Source: Trinickia terrae (lineage in GTDB: Bacteria; Pseudomonadota; Gammaproteobacteria; Burkholderiales; Burkholderiaceae). Taken from it: 64,000 nucleotides of DNA. A program made the position numbers and the translations under genes. The stretch covers positions 372,001 through 436,000 of the forward strand of contig NZ_SWJE01000008.1 in assembly GCF_005144415.1 (NCBI RefSeq). The letters run 5' to 3'. Shown here piece by piece: positions 18,750 through 27,186 of this stretch; within the stretch, counting starts at the first letter, position 1, and every line of letters starts with the position of its first letter. A model generated the notes under the pieces. It did not search any database. It was not told the origin of the DNA and worked only from the letters and a program-made list of their open reading frames with translations.

Positions 18750-18762
18750 TGCAATCCTTGCA
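18750..18762. promoter_or_regulatory. MarR operator candidate 2
   Basis: TGCAA-TCC-TTGCA is a perfect 5+5 inverted repeat with a three-base centre. Together with site 1 it also creates a longer perfect inverted repeat, CAAATGCAA at the left and TTGCATTTG at the right. It lies about 40 bases upstream of the MarR start. Confidence 0.5.
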
Positions 18763-18801
18763 TTTGATAGAATTCATCGATCACTTCGAGGGCCCCGATT
18801 C

Positions 18802-19272
18802 GTGTACAAGCTCACCGATTCCTTTCCGTATGTGCTGAACCGCGTCGGCGTGCGCATGGGCGATCTGTTTTCCCGGCGCATTGCGTCGTACGGGGTCACG
18901 CTGCCGATGTACCGCGTGATGGCCGCGCTGCACGAGGTGCCCGACCAGCGGCTCAACGACCTGAGCGAGATGACCACGATCGAACTGTCCACGCTGTCGC
19001 GGCTGATCGGCGCGATGGAGCGCGACGAACTGGTATCGCGCAGCCGGCTCGAAAACAACGCGCGCACGGTCGCGATCAACCTGACGGACCGGGGCGAGGC
19101 GCTATTCGCGGAATTGATGCCGATTGCCCAGCATTTCGAGCAGGTGGCCGTGGGCGGCTTGTCCGCCGCGCAACTGAAGCAGTTGAAGAACATGCTGGCC
19201 GGCGTATACCAGCGGCTCGATGCGCTCGAGCAGGAACTCGATACGCGGGACGCCGGCCCCTCCCGGACCTGA
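18802..19272 (+). CDS. MarR-family transcriptional regulator
   Basis: A 156-residue winged-helix regulator. The helix-turn-helix (about residues 48-75) reads LSEMTTIELSTLSRLIGAME, followed by the wing with RSRLENNARTVAINLT. MarR proteins in this setting usually repress aromatic genes until the substrate or its CoA ester binds. The GTG at 18802 has GAGGG nine bases upstream; the open frame before it runs through the divergent flavin reductase and is a shadow. It is divergent from the decarboxylase/monooxygenase operon and 184 bases ahead of the transporter, so it probably controls both. Confidence 0.85.
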   Translation: MYKLTDSFPYVLNRVGVRMGDLFSRRIASYGVTLPMYRVMAALHEVPDQRLNDLSEMTTIELSTLSRLIGAMERDELVSRSRLENNARTVAINLTDRGEALFAELMPIAQHFEQVAVGGLSAAQLKQLKNMLAGVYQRLDALEQELDTRDAGPSRT

Positions 19273-19456
19273 GGTTTATCCCAGGCCGGCCGGTACTCCA
19301 CTGCCCTGAGGGCGCGACGCTTCTTATCACTGCGGTGAATGAAGACTATTCATCGATCCACGTCGACACGTGCTTCGATGCGCCCGTACCTTTGCGCCAT
19401 GCAAAAGGACCGCCAACCGCAACGGTGGCGGCGAAGAAGGCAGACAAGGAGATCTC

Positions 19457-20803
19457 ATGCAGTTCCTCACCGCACCCGTCGACGTTCGTGCGTGGATCGA
19501 CGCACAGCAATTTTCGCGATTCCAGTGGCTCGTCGTGTTCCTGTCGTTCTGCGTCGTGGCTGTCGATGGTCTCGATACCGCGTGCGTCGGCTTCATCGCG
19601 CCAGCGTTGCGGCAGGCGTGGCAGATCGGACCGTCGGTATTGGGCGCACTGTTCGCGGCAGGGCTCGCCGGGCTGATGGTCGGCGCATTCGCGTTTGGGC
19701 CTGTCGCGGACCGGATCGGCCGCAAGAAGACGCTGCTTGCCTGCGTCGCGTTCTTCGGCGTCGCGAGCCTCGCTTCCGCCTTGTCGCCGACGATCGTCGT
19801 GCTGATCGTGTTGCGCTTCGTCACGGGGCTCGGGCTTGGCGGCGCGATGCCGAATGCGATTGCGCTCACGTCCGAGTATTGTCCGCAGCGCCGCAAATCC
19901 TTTCTCACCACTGTGATGTTCTGCGGCTTCACGCTCGGCTCGGGGCTTGGCGGCGTGCTGGCCGCGCACCTCGTGCCGCTGTACGGGTGGCGCGCGGTGC
20001 TCGTCGCGGGCGGTGTGCTGCCGCTCGCACTGGCGCCGGTGCTTGCGCTGCTGCTGCCTGAATCGGTCGGTTTTCTGGTCGCCCGCAACGCGCGGCCCGC
20101 AGCGATCCGTGCATTGCTGTCGCGCATCGTGCAGCACGATTTCGGCGACGACACCTCGTTCATCCTGTCCGAAACGCGCCCGGCCGGCTCGCCTGTGCGG
20201 CAACTGTTTGCCGCGGGCTTTCGTGTCGGCACGCTGCTGTTGTGGTGCGTCTTCTTCATGAGCTTGCTGATCGTCTATCTGATGACGAACTGGCTGCCGA
20301 CCATCGCTCACAACGCGAACATGACGCTTGCCGATGTGTCGCGTCTGATGATGCTTTACCAGGTCGGCGGAACCGTCGGCGCGCTCGTGATCGGCCGCGC
20401 AATGGACCGCTTGCCGCCGACGCGCGTGCTGAGCGCCGCGTACGGGGCCGGAGCGTTCTTCATCGCGGCGGTCGGCGTGGCGAACGGTAGCCTGTTGATG
20501 CTGGCGGTTGCGGGCGTCGGGTTCTGCATCAGCGGCTCGCAGATTGGCGCGAACGCGTATGCCGCGCAGTTCTATCCGACCGGCAGCCGTGTGACCGGTA
20601 TCAGTTGGGCGCTCGGCATCGGCCGGTTGGGCTCGATCGTCGGCTCGATGCTCGGCGGCGTGTTGCTCGCGATGAACATTTCACAAACCTCACTATTCGT
20701 CATTTTCGCGATTCCGGCCGCGCTGGCATCGATCGCGGCGTTCCATTGCCGCCGAGGGCACGAGCGCCACGCGGCTCAGACCACGCAATCCGCGCAGGCC
20801 TGA
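19457..20803 (+). CDS. Aromatic acid:H+ symporter, MFS (AAHS family)
   Basis: A 448-residue transporter with twelve predicted membrane helices. It begins with the AAHS pattern VRAWIDAQQFSRFQWLVVF, then DGLDTACVGFIAPAL in helix 1 (the DGxD motif used for aromatic substrates), GPVADRIGRKKTL in loop 2-3 and a central hydrophilic loop. AAGGAGA precedes the ATG at 19457. Relatives import 4-hydroxybenzoate, benzoate, gentisate or resorcylate with protons. Position behind the MarR gene suggests the substrate of the decarboxylase operon. Confidence 0.88.
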   Translation: MQFLTAPVDVRAWIDAQQFSRFQWLVVFLSFCVVAVDGLDTACVGFIAPALRQAWQIGPSVLGALFAAGLAGLMVGAFAFGPVADRIGRKKTLLACVAFFGVASLASALSPTIVVLIVLRFVTGLGLGGAMPNAIALTSEYCPQRRKSFLTTVMFCGFTLGSGLGGVLAAHLVPLYGWRAVLVAGGVLPLALAPVLALLLPESVGFLVARNARPAAIRALLSRIVQHDFGDDTSFILSETRPAGSPVRQLFAAGFRVGTLLLWCVFFMSLLIVYLMTNWLPTIAHNANMTLADVSRLMMLYQVGGTVGALVIGRAMDRLPPTRVLSAAYGAGAFFIAAVGVANGSLLMLAVAGVGFCISGSQIGANAYAAQFYPTGSRVTGISWALGIGRLGSIVGSMLGGVLLAMNISQTSLFVIFAIPAALASIAAFHCRRGHERHAAQTTQSAQA

Positions 20804-20889
20804 GACCGCCGTCGCCGCGATATCGCGCAGCAGTACGGCTGCGCGTGGGCATTCGCCACAGGTTCTGAGCGCTCGCGCGGCGGTGCGCG

Positions 20890-20985
20890 TCATGGCCGCT
20901 GCTGCGTCCATCTGAGCTCGTGGTCCATTGCGTCGAAGTGCTCGACGAGGAAGTCGATAAACGCGCACACCTTCGATGGCGCGCA
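20890..20985 (-). pseudogene. LysR-family regulator, C-terminal fragment
   Basis: Reverse-strand reading gives PSKVCAFIDFLVEHFDAMD and then HELRWTQQRP before a stop at 20890. This is the characteristic last 30 residues of CrgA-type LysR regulators. The frame is not continued upstream; the sequence beyond 20990 belongs to another fragment on the other strand. Confidence 0.55.
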
Positions 20986-21290
20986 TAGTCGAGGCGGGCC
21001 TGCTGTTTCCGCTCGACCACGACCGATACCGGTTTCGCCACCAGGCCCTGCGCCGGGCGGCACTCGAGCGGCTGCCGGTCGCCGAGCGCCGGGCCTTGCA
21101 TGCGCATGCCGCCGAAGGTCAGGCCGCGCCGTCGCCGAGGCGCGCGGCTATGACCTTTGGATCGCCGTCGCGGTCATGATCGAAAACTGGGCGCGCGTGC
21201 GAACCGGCAAAACGGTCGAGCTCCACGGTATCGAGGCCACGCTCGACGCCGTGAACGTCGCGATGCCAAGCGCCGCAGCGATTTTTCTCG
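20976..21290 (+). pseudogene. ATPase/TPR-type signalling protein, internal fragments
   Basis: From 20976 the forward strand reads EAGLLFPLDHDRYRFRHQAL and LERLPVAERRALHAHAAE, the end of an AAA-ATPase domain as in LuxR- or adenylate-cyclase-linked STAND proteins. A few bases later, in another frame, it reads EARGYDLWIAVAVMIENWAR, like the TPR end of such proteins. The middle is missing, so it is a relic with an internal deletion. The family is inferred from pattern only. Confidence 0.4.
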
Positions 21291-21306
21291 CCCCTTACAT
21301 GGCGGG

Positions 21307-21396
21307 ATGGCGAGGATCAACAACGCCGTCTTGCCGGTCATGCGGGCGCAAAGATCTGGGCGGATCATCTTCAGCGCCTCGGTTGCCAGCCATCCG
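21307..21396 (+). pseudogene. Short-chain dehydrogenase fragment
   Basis: About 30 codons read INNAVLPVMRAQRSGRIIF and then SASVASHP, matching the NxxG/IxxISSxAS strand region of classical SDR enzymes, where the active-site serine lies. Nothing before or after it continues the fold. Confidence 0.5.
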
Positions 21397-21538
21397 TGTT
21401 CCGCACGACGTTGGATGCCAAAGCCCTGCCGGTGATCCGGGCGATCTTGGGCACCGCTTTGTTTGGAGCGATCTTGCGTTGGGTGTTCCTGCGTGGAGGA
21501 GCGCAAGTGGAAAAGTGAACAGGACCTAGTGTCCGTTT

Positions 21539-22846
21539 TCAGTGAAGCTTGACGCGAGGCGCCGTGACCCGCCTCAGCGCCTGCGCCACCAGATTGGCCA
21601 GCGCGCGCCGCATCCCCGACACCGCGGCGAGATGCTTGCGGTAAAGCGCTGCGTACATGAGTTGCGCCACGAGGCCTTCGAGAAAGATGCTCTTGCCCGC
21701 AATGCCGCTCATCAGGCTGCCCACCGCCGATTCGGACCCGAGCGAAACGAGAGAGCCGTGGTCGGCATAGGTGAACTGCCCGATGGGCCGCCCTTCGATG
21801 CGCGCTCGAAACGCTTTGGCAAGGAACATGGCCTGCTGGTGAGCCGCTTGAGCACGCGGCGGAACCATGCGGCCTTCCGTCCACGAACAGCTCGCGCAGT
21901 CGCCGAGCGCGAATACGTTCGGGTCCGTTTCGCTCTGCAGCGCACGCGACACGTTGACCTGATTGATGCGATTGACCGAGATCCCATCGAGCGATGCAAG
22001 GCAGTCCGGCGCCTTGATGCCGGCGGCCCAGATGGTGATGTCGGCGGGTATCGCGCGTCCGCTCAGCGTCTTGACCTCGTGCGGCCCGACTTCGATGACC
22101 CGGTCGGAAAGCGAGACGTCGATGCCGAGCTTCGCAAGCAAGCCGCTTGCGGTTGTGGAAACCGTGGCGGGCAGCGCGGGGAGAATGCGCGAGCCCGCTT
22201 CGATGAGCGTCACCCGGATGTCGCTGCCGCGTCCTGACGCGTGCAGCCCGAACTGTCGAAACCCGGCTTCCATTCTGCGAAGCTCGGCGGCCAGTTCGAC
22301 GCCGGTCGCACCGCCGCCGATGATCGCGACGTTGACCGTCTCACGTCCGCCGGCGGTCCTGTGGGCCTGGTTCCGGACGCAGGTCTGAAGCAGCCGGCGG
22401 CGCAGGCGTTCCGCCTGCTCGACGGTATCGAGCGTAATCGCGTTGGCCTGCGCGCCCGGTACGCCGAAGAAGTGAGTCCGGCTGCCGAGCGCGAGCACCA
22501 GCGTGTCGTATTCGATGAGGCGGGCGGGGAGCACCTCCTCGCCGGCGCTTTCCGAATCGAATACCGGGGCGAGCTGCAGGCGTCGAGAGGCGCGGTCCAG
22601 TCCCACCATCTCGCCGAGGACGAAATCGAAGTGATGCCAGCGCGCCTGCGCCGCGTACTCGATCTGATGCACCTGGGTATCGAGGCTGCCGGTCGCCACT
22701 TCGTGCAGCAGCGGCTTCCAGACGTGCGCCGGGCAGCGGTCGACGAGCGTGACGTGAGCGCGCTTCGTTTTGGCGAGCTTGTCTCCGAGGCGCGTCGCCA
22801 GCTCGAGGCCTCCCGCGCCGCCACCGACCACGACAATGCGGTGCAT
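21539..22846 (-). CDS. Type II NADH dehydrogenase-like FAD oxidoreductase
   Basis: A 435-residue flavoprotein. The FAD-binding motif VVVGGGAGG is at residues 5-13, the NADH-binding VAIIGGGATGVELAAEL near 170-187, IWAAGIKAPD and the second FAD motif FALGDCASC around 310-320. The C-terminal 80 residues are basic with amphipathic helices, as in NDH-2 enzymes that sit on the inner membrane and reduce quinone without pumping protons. GAGGGGTGAG lies before the ATG. It starts only 14 bases after a small peptide gene, so it is probably translationally coupled to it. Confidence 0.85.
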   Translation of the reverse strand: MHRIVVVGGGAGGLELATRLGDKLAKTKRAHVTLVDRCPAHVWKPLLHEVATGSLDTQVHQIEYAAQARWHHFDFVLGEMVGLDRASRRLQLAPVFDSESAGEEVLPARLIEYDTLVLALGSRTHFFGVPGAQANAITLDTVEQAERLRRRLLQTCVRNQAHRTAGGRETVNVAIIGGGATGVELAAELRRMEAGFRQFGLHASGRGSDIRVTLIEAGSRILPALPATVSTTASGLLAKLGIDVSLSDRVIEVGPHEVKTLSGRAIPADITIWAAGIKAPDCLASLDGISVNRINQVNVSRALQSETDPNVFALGDCASCSWTEGRMVPPRAQAAHQQAMFLAKAFRARIEGRPIGQFTYADHGSLVSLGSESAVGSLMSGIAGKSIFLEGLVAQLMYAALYRKHLAAVSGMRRALANLVAQALRRVTAPRVKLH

Positions 22847-22860
22847 CGCTCACCCCTCGA

Positions 22861-23055
22861 TCAGTTGTAGCCGAGAATCGCGATCGACGAGACGTCCGCG
22901 CGCTCGGACACGTTGCTGGCGAGCGACGACATCGGCGCTTGCAGCAAGGTGGCGTAGGGCGAGGGGCGGTCGTCGCTTGCCGGCGCAGCCGTGGAAGGCT
23001 TGCCGAGCGGGGGGAACGAGTCGTCGATGAAGCCGGCGGTGCTTTCGAAAGTCAT
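22861..23055 (-). CDS. 64-residue peptide of unknown function
   Basis: A small open frame with strong third-position GC and a clean stop, 14 bases before the NDH-2 start. It is Ser/Ala/Pro-rich (FPPLGKPSTAAPASDDRPSP), has no signal peptide or membrane helix, and ends VSSIAILGYN. ATG codons at 23058 and 23055 are possible starts; no strong ribosome site precedes them. It resembles no family I recognise. A structured, conserved-looking hydrophobic tail after a polar leader would fit a peptide precursor or a small regulatory subunit, but this is only a guess. Confidence 0.55.
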   Translation of the reverse strand: MTFESTAGFIDDSFPPLGKPSTAAPASDDRPSPYATLLQAPMSSLASNVSERADVSSIAILGYN

Positions 23056-23090
23056 CATTTTGGATATCGAAGTTCTATGCGAATGAGAAG

Positions 23091-23129
23091 AAGCAAGGAA
23101 TCGCTTTGCGTTGTCTCCCGTCCTTGCTT
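23091..23129. promoter_or_regulatory. Inverted repeat in divergent promoter
   Basis: AAGCAAGGA at 23091-23099 and TCCTTGCTT at 23121-23129 form a perfect 9+9 inverted repeat with a 21-base centre, between the peptide/NDH-2 genes and the divergent LysR gene. It is a candidate LysR binding site or a weak stem-loop. Confidence 0.35.
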
Positions 23130-23227
23130 CGCGCCATGTCTTTGCGAGAGATGAGCCATTGTTGCGGCATAGTCCGCCGTCGGCAAACGATATAAACTCG
23201 CGACGTTGTGCGTTTGAGGAAGGATCC

Positions 23228-24139
23228 GTGAGACGAAAGATTCCGAGCATCGAGGCCCTGATCGCATTCGAGGCGGCAGCCCGCCACCTCAGCTTCACCC
23301 GCAGCGCCGACGAGCTGGCCCTGACGCAGAGCGCCGTCGGGCGGCAGGTCGCGATCCTGGAGGAGTACCTGGGCGTGCCGCTCTTCAATCGCGTCAAGAA
23401 GCGGCTCAGCCTCACGGACGTCGGCGAGATCTATGCGAGGCAGGTCCGCGAAAACCTCGAGAGAATGGAGCGCGACACGCTGGCGGCGATGGCGCACCGC
23501 AACGCGGGCGGCATTCTCGAGCTCGCGGTCATCCCGACGTTCGCCGCGCGCTGGCTGATCCCGCGCCTTCCGGAGTTCTACGAGGCGCACGAGGGCATCA
23601 TCGTCAACCTGACGACGCGCGCCGAGCCGTTCCTCTTCACCGACACGCCGTTCGACGCCGCGATTCACTTCGGCGATCCGGTCTGGCCCGGCTCGCTTGC
23701 CGAGTATCTGTTCGGCGAGGAGATGACGGCCGTGTGCAGTCCGCAGCTGCTCGGAGGGCGCTCCGGGATCGAGCCCCGCGAGGTCGCGAATTTCACGCTG
23801 CTGCATCAGTCCGCGCGCCCCGACGCCTGGCGGCAGTGGTTTGCGCAGGCCGGCGTGCACGACGTCGACTGCATGAAGGGGCAGAGGTACGAGCTGTTCA
23901 CGATGCTGGTGGAGGCCGCGCGTGCCGGGTTGGGGATTGCGCTCGTGCCTCGATTCCTCGTGTCGCGCGAGCTGAGCACCGGGGAGCTGACGCTGCCTTG
24001 CGACGTGTCCTTGCGCAGCGACAAGGGCTATTACCTCGTCTATCCCGAGCACAAGCAGAATTCGCCCTTGCTGAAGGCGTTCGAGTCGTGGCTGCTGTCG
24101 GCGGCGAGCCGGTATGTCGAGCTCGGCGCGGAGTCTTAG
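23228..24139 (+). CDS. LysR-family regulator (GcvA-like)
   Basis: A 303-residue LysR regulator. The winged helix spans about residues 5-62 with HLSFTRSADELALTQSAVGR and the linker helix; the effector domain has the GcvA-like LAVIPTFAARWLIPRLPEF and the late ARAGLGIALVPRFLV. The GTG at 23228 follows AGGAAGGA; the open frame from 23111 adds residues that do not belong to the family. It faces the peptide/NDH-2 pair and probably regulates it. Confidence 0.86.
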   Translation: MRRKIPSIEALIAFEAAARHLSFTRSADELALTQSAVGRQVAILEEYLGVPLFNRVKKRLSLTDVGEIYARQVRENLERMERDTLAAMAHRNAGGILELAVIPTFAARWLIPRLPEFYEAHEGIIVNLTTRAEPFLFTDTPFDAAIHFGDPVWPGSLAEYLFGEEMTAVCSPQLLGGRSGIEPREVANFTLLHQSARPDAWRQWFAQAGVHDVDCMKGQRYELFTMLVEAARAGLGIALVPRFLVSRELSTGELTLPCDVSLRSDKGYYLVYPEHKQNSPLLKAFESWLLSAASRYVELGAES

Positions 24140-24281
24140 CGGCCTACCTCTTACGTGTAATCCCTTGTCCCCCGCAGGGGAGGGCAAGCTCGGCAAATTG
24201 GCGTCCCTAGACTTCTCTCCAAGGGCATCCGGTCCGCTCGCGGGCCGGCGCCGATGGCGATCGACGCATCGACCGCTCCGG

Positions 24282-24315
24282 GCTTGGAGTAAGTGCTAAA
24301 GCACTAACTCCAAGC
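24282..24315. repeat. 34-nt palindromic element, copy A
   Basis: Two 17-base arms, 15 of 17 positions complementary, with centre TGCTAAAGCA. The outer arms read GCTTGGAGT and ACTCCAAGC. It lies just upstream of copy B, before the polyamine-type binding-protein gene. Confidence 0.7.
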
Positions 24316-24328
24316 AACCACAGCATGG

Positions 24329-24362
24329 GATCAGAGTAAGCGCTAAAGCGCTAGCTCTGATC
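24329..24362. repeat. 34-nt palindromic element, copy B
   Basis: Same length and centre (CGCTAAAGCG) as the other copies, with outer arms GATCAGAGT and GCTCTGATC. It is preceded by CATGG and followed by CGACAGGAGAGAAATC, so it ends only a few bases before the ribosome site of the gene at 24378. Confidence 0.75.
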
Positions 24363-24377
24363 GACAGGAGAGAAATC

Positions 24378-25484
24378 ATGAACAAGCTGCACGGGGTACT
24401 GGGCGCATCGCTGCTGATGTGCGCCTGCTTGCTCGGCAAGCCGGCGGGGGCGTTGGCGGGCGAGAGCGTATCGGTCTACAACTGGGGCAATTCGGTCGGT
24501 CACGACACGGTCGCCAACTTCCAGCACGAGACAAGCATCAAGGTCCACTACGACGAATTCGATTCGAACGACACGCTGCAGGCCAAGCTGCTCGCCGGCA
24601 GCTCGGGCTACGACGTGGTCGTGCCGTCCGACGCCTATTGGGCCAAGCAGGTTCAGGCCGGCGTCTACCAGAAGCTCGACAAGTCGAAGATCCCGAACTT
24701 CGCGCATCTGGACCCGGCGCTCATGAAGCTGCTCGATCGCGACGACCCCGGCCACGACTACGGGATTCCGTGGAGCTGGGGCACGGACGGCATCGGCATG
24801 AACCTGCAGCGCGTGCGCGCGGCGTTGGGCGCCGATGCGCCGCTCGACTCGCTCGCGCTGCTGTTCGATCCGAAATACGCAGCCAAGCTGCAGAAGTGCG
24901 GCATTTCGCTGATCGACGCGCCGATGGATGTCTTCGGCATGGCGCTGATCTATCTGAAGAAGAACCCGTTCAGCACGAACCCGGCCGACTATCGCGCCGC
25001 GTATGCGCTGCTGAAATCGGTTCGTTCGTATATCGGCCAGTTCAATTCGGGCAGCTATATCGGCGACCTGGCCAACGGCGACATCTGCATCGCGCTCGGC
25101 TGGTCGGGCGACGTCAATACGTCCCGCGTCACCGCGCTCGACGCCAAGCGCGCGTACGAGATCCGCTATGTGATTCCGAAGGAGGGCAGCGTCGTCTGGT
25201 TCGACATGATGGCGGTGCCGAAAGACGCGCCGAATCCCGATGCCGCGTTGAAGTTCATCAACTTCGTGCTGTCGGATCGCGAAAGCGCGAACCTGACCAA
25301 CGACACCTACTATCCGAGCGCGATTCCCGGCGCCCGGCCGATGATACGCGCCGACGTGCTGAAGGAGTCGACCGTCTATCCGGGCCCGGAGCAGCTGCGC
25401 ACGCTGACGCCGATCGTCCCGCTGCCGGTCGAGATCATGCGGCTCGAAACCCATCTCTGGCAACAGCTCAAGACCGACGACTGA
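24378..25484 (+). CDS. Polyamine-type ABC substrate-binding protein (PotF/SpuD-like)
   Basis: A 368-residue periplasmic protein with a signal peptide (about residues 1-29) and the SVYNWGNSVGHDTVANF opening of polyamine/spermidine-binding proteins. Other family features are YDVVVPSDAYWAKQVQAG, PWSWGTDGIGMN and the acidic DMMAVPKDAPNPDAALKFIN late region. GGAGAG lies before the ATG. No permease or ATPase gene is near; it is followed by a DUF3138 barrel and an amidohydrolase. Ligand is uncertain: putrescine-like amines or an amide derivative are possible. Confidence 0.85.
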   Translation: MNKLHGVLGASLLMCACLLGKPAGALAGESVSVYNWGNSVGHDTVANFQHETSIKVHYDEFDSNDTLQAKLLAGSSGYDVVVPSDAYWAKQVQAGVYQKLDKSKIPNFAHLDPALMKLLDRDDPGHDYGIPWSWGTDGIGMNLQRVRAALGADAPLDSLALLFDPKYAAKLQKCGISLIDAPMDVFGMALIYLKKNPFSTNPADYRAAYALLKSVRSYIGQFNSGSYIGDLANGDICIALGWSGDVNTSRVTALDAKRAYEIRYVIPKEGSVVWFDMMAVPKDAPNPDAALKFINFVLSDRESANLTNDTYYPSAIPGARPMIRADVLKESTVYPGPEQLRTLTPIVPLPVEIMRLETHLWQQLKTDD

Positions 25485-25618
25485 GCTTAGCCGTCCCGTA
25501 CTGACCCAAGCCCTCGTTCGATGCGCCGTACCCCGTGCCGCCCGGCGGCTTGGGGGCCGGACTTCGCCCGGATTCCTCGATCACGCGCCCCGTGCGGCGC
25601 TTTGAAATCCCATTTGCC

Positions 25619-27121
25619 ATGAGACCGAACCTGATCGCCGCATTGGCGCTCGCCCCCGCATTGCTGCTTCCCGCCGCTGCCTGGGCCGGCACCGGCACCG
25701 AAGCCGAAATCGCCGACCTGAAGAAAGCGCTCGCCGCGCTTCAGCACAGGCTCGACACGCTGGAGCAGGAGAAGGCCAAGCCTGCTGCCCCCGTTGCCGC
25801 CGCCGCCGATACGTCACAACTGAGCGCGGATGTCGCCGCGATGCACGAGCAGTTGAGCGCGCAGCAGCTGAAAGTCGATACGCTCGAAACCGCGGCCTCC
25901 ACGGGCCCGATCGCGGGACTCAGCGTGACCGGCTATGTCGATCCGGTCTACCTCTACAACCGCGCTCAGCACTCGGGCGGCTTCCATTTCATCAATCAGG
26001 GCGCGGGCGTCTACGACTACTACAACAGCAGCATCGGCGACGTCTACCTCGACATCAAGAAGACGTTCGGCGTCGGTCCGCTCGCGCCGAGCGCCGAGGT
26101 CGTGATCGAGCCGAATCGCGGCGCCGGCGCGAATCTCGTCAACGAGAAGGGCAGCGTCGGCGGCAACATCTTCACGCAGGCGGACGTGGCTATCCCGCTG
26201 ACGCCGCGCCAGACGGTGGTCGTCGGTCTGCTGCCGAGCCTCGCGGGCTACGAGACGCAGCCGTCGAACACGATGCTCACGCTCACGCACAACCTCCTGT
26301 ACGACTTCAGCGAACCGGCGAGCTACCTGGGCGTCTTGTGGAAGTCGTTCTCGAGCGACTACAAGTATCTCTGGCAGGTCATGATCGGCAACGAGCAGCT
26401 GCATACCTCCAATGCGATCGCCAGCACGGGAAGCGGCACGACGAAGACCGACATGGTGCCGAACCTCTCCGCGCGGCTCGACTACACGTATTCGACGGCG
26501 CTCGACCTCGGCGTGTCGACGACGGTCGGCCGCAACAGCATCTACTCGCCGTCGTGCAGCTCGGGCAGCTACGGCTATCAATGCGACGGCACACAGCCGT
26601 TCGGCACTTACCTGTACGGCGAGACGGATCTCACCTACGTCTGGGGCAAGACGCAATACAACGCGCAGCTCGACTTCGGCACGCTGAGCCACGGGGCCTG
26701 GAACGGCGGCAACGCGCGCTGGTACGGCGTGTCGCTCTTGGCGCATCGGAAGTGGACGGCGCCCGTGGTCGGCAAGATGGGCGGGACGCTGCGGTTCGAC
26801 TACCTCGACAACAGCGCCAACGGTGGCGGAGGCGCGGGCATTGTCTACGGCTTGAGCGGCAGCAATTCCGCCGTCAACCCGACCAGCGGCTTCGGCATCG
26901 ATCCGTCGTGCCTCGCGCAATCGACCGACAACGGACGCGAATGCAAGGGCGCGCGCCGCGCGGACCTGACCGCCGACCTGCTGTTCTACCCGGCGACCAA
27001 CACCATCGTGAAGTTCGAGTACCGGCACGACTGGGCCAGCAACCACGTGTTCCAGACGAGCGGCGGGACTTACTCGAAGAACAACGACATCTTCGCGACG
27101 ACGCTCGTCTATTCGTTCTGA
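25619..27121 (+). CDS. DUF3138 outer-membrane barrel protein
   Basis: A 500-residue exported protein. A signal peptide ends at AWAG (about residue 23); residues 28-55 form a coiled-coil-like heptad stretch (EIADLKKALAALQHRLDTL); the rest alternates short beta strands and loops and ends in a C-terminal phenylalanine (TTLVYSF), as in outer-membrane barrels. The layout resembles carbohydrate or organic-acid porins with an N-terminal trimer coil. It follows the binding-protein gene by 134 bases and precedes the amidohydrolase by 65, suggesting an uptake and processing operon. Confidence 0.8.
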   Translation: MRPNLIAALALAPALLLPAAAWAGTGTEAEIADLKKALAALQHRLDTLEQEKAKPAAPVAAAADTSQLSADVAAMHEQLSAQQLKVDTLETAASTGPIAGLSVTGYVDPVYLYNRAQHSGGFHFINQGAGVYDYYNSSIGDVYLDIKKTFGVGPLAPSAEVVIEPNRGAGANLVNEKGSVGGNIFTQADVAIPLTPRQTVVVGLLPSLAGYETQPSNTMLTLTHNLLYDFSEPASYLGVLWKSFSSDYKYLWQVMIGNEQLHTSNAIASTGSGTTKTDMVPNLSARLDYTYSTALDLGVSTTVGRNSIYSPSCSSGSYGYQCDGTQPFGTYLYGETDLTYVWGKTQYNAQLDFGTLSHGAWNGGNARWYGVSLLAHRKWTAPVVGKMGGTLRFDYLDNSANGGGGAGIVYGLSGSNSAVNPTSGFGIDPSCLAQSTDNGRECKGARRADLTADLLFYPATNTIVKFEYRHDWASNHVFQTSGGTYSKNNDIFATTLVYSF

Positions 27122-27186
27122 CGCGCTCTCCCGGCCCGCCGAGGCCGGGCCGCTTTTCTCCGAATTCTCCCGAACCTCCGAGGCCT

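Larger units (their letters stand above)
20804..21538. other. Gene graveyard: several unrelated coding fragments
   Basis: These 735 bases between the transporter and the flavoprotein gene hold no complete gene. At least three fragments can be recognised (listed separately): a LysR C-terminus on the reverse strand, pieces of an ATPase/TPR signalling protein, and a short-chain dehydrogenase segment. From about 21397 to 21538 there is a short hydrophobic open frame ending GGAQVEK that I cannot assign. No transposase or inverted terminal repeats were found. Confidence 0.5.

Noticed and set aside
21290-21538. Insertion-sequence remnant between the fragments and the NDH-2 gene
   Set aside because: No transposase motif, terminal inverted repeat or target duplication could be seen.
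24282-24362. Riboswitch or attenuator for the polyamine-type binding-protein gene
   Set aside because: The same palindrome occurs at two unrelated places in the window, so it is a dispersed repeat and not specific to this gene.
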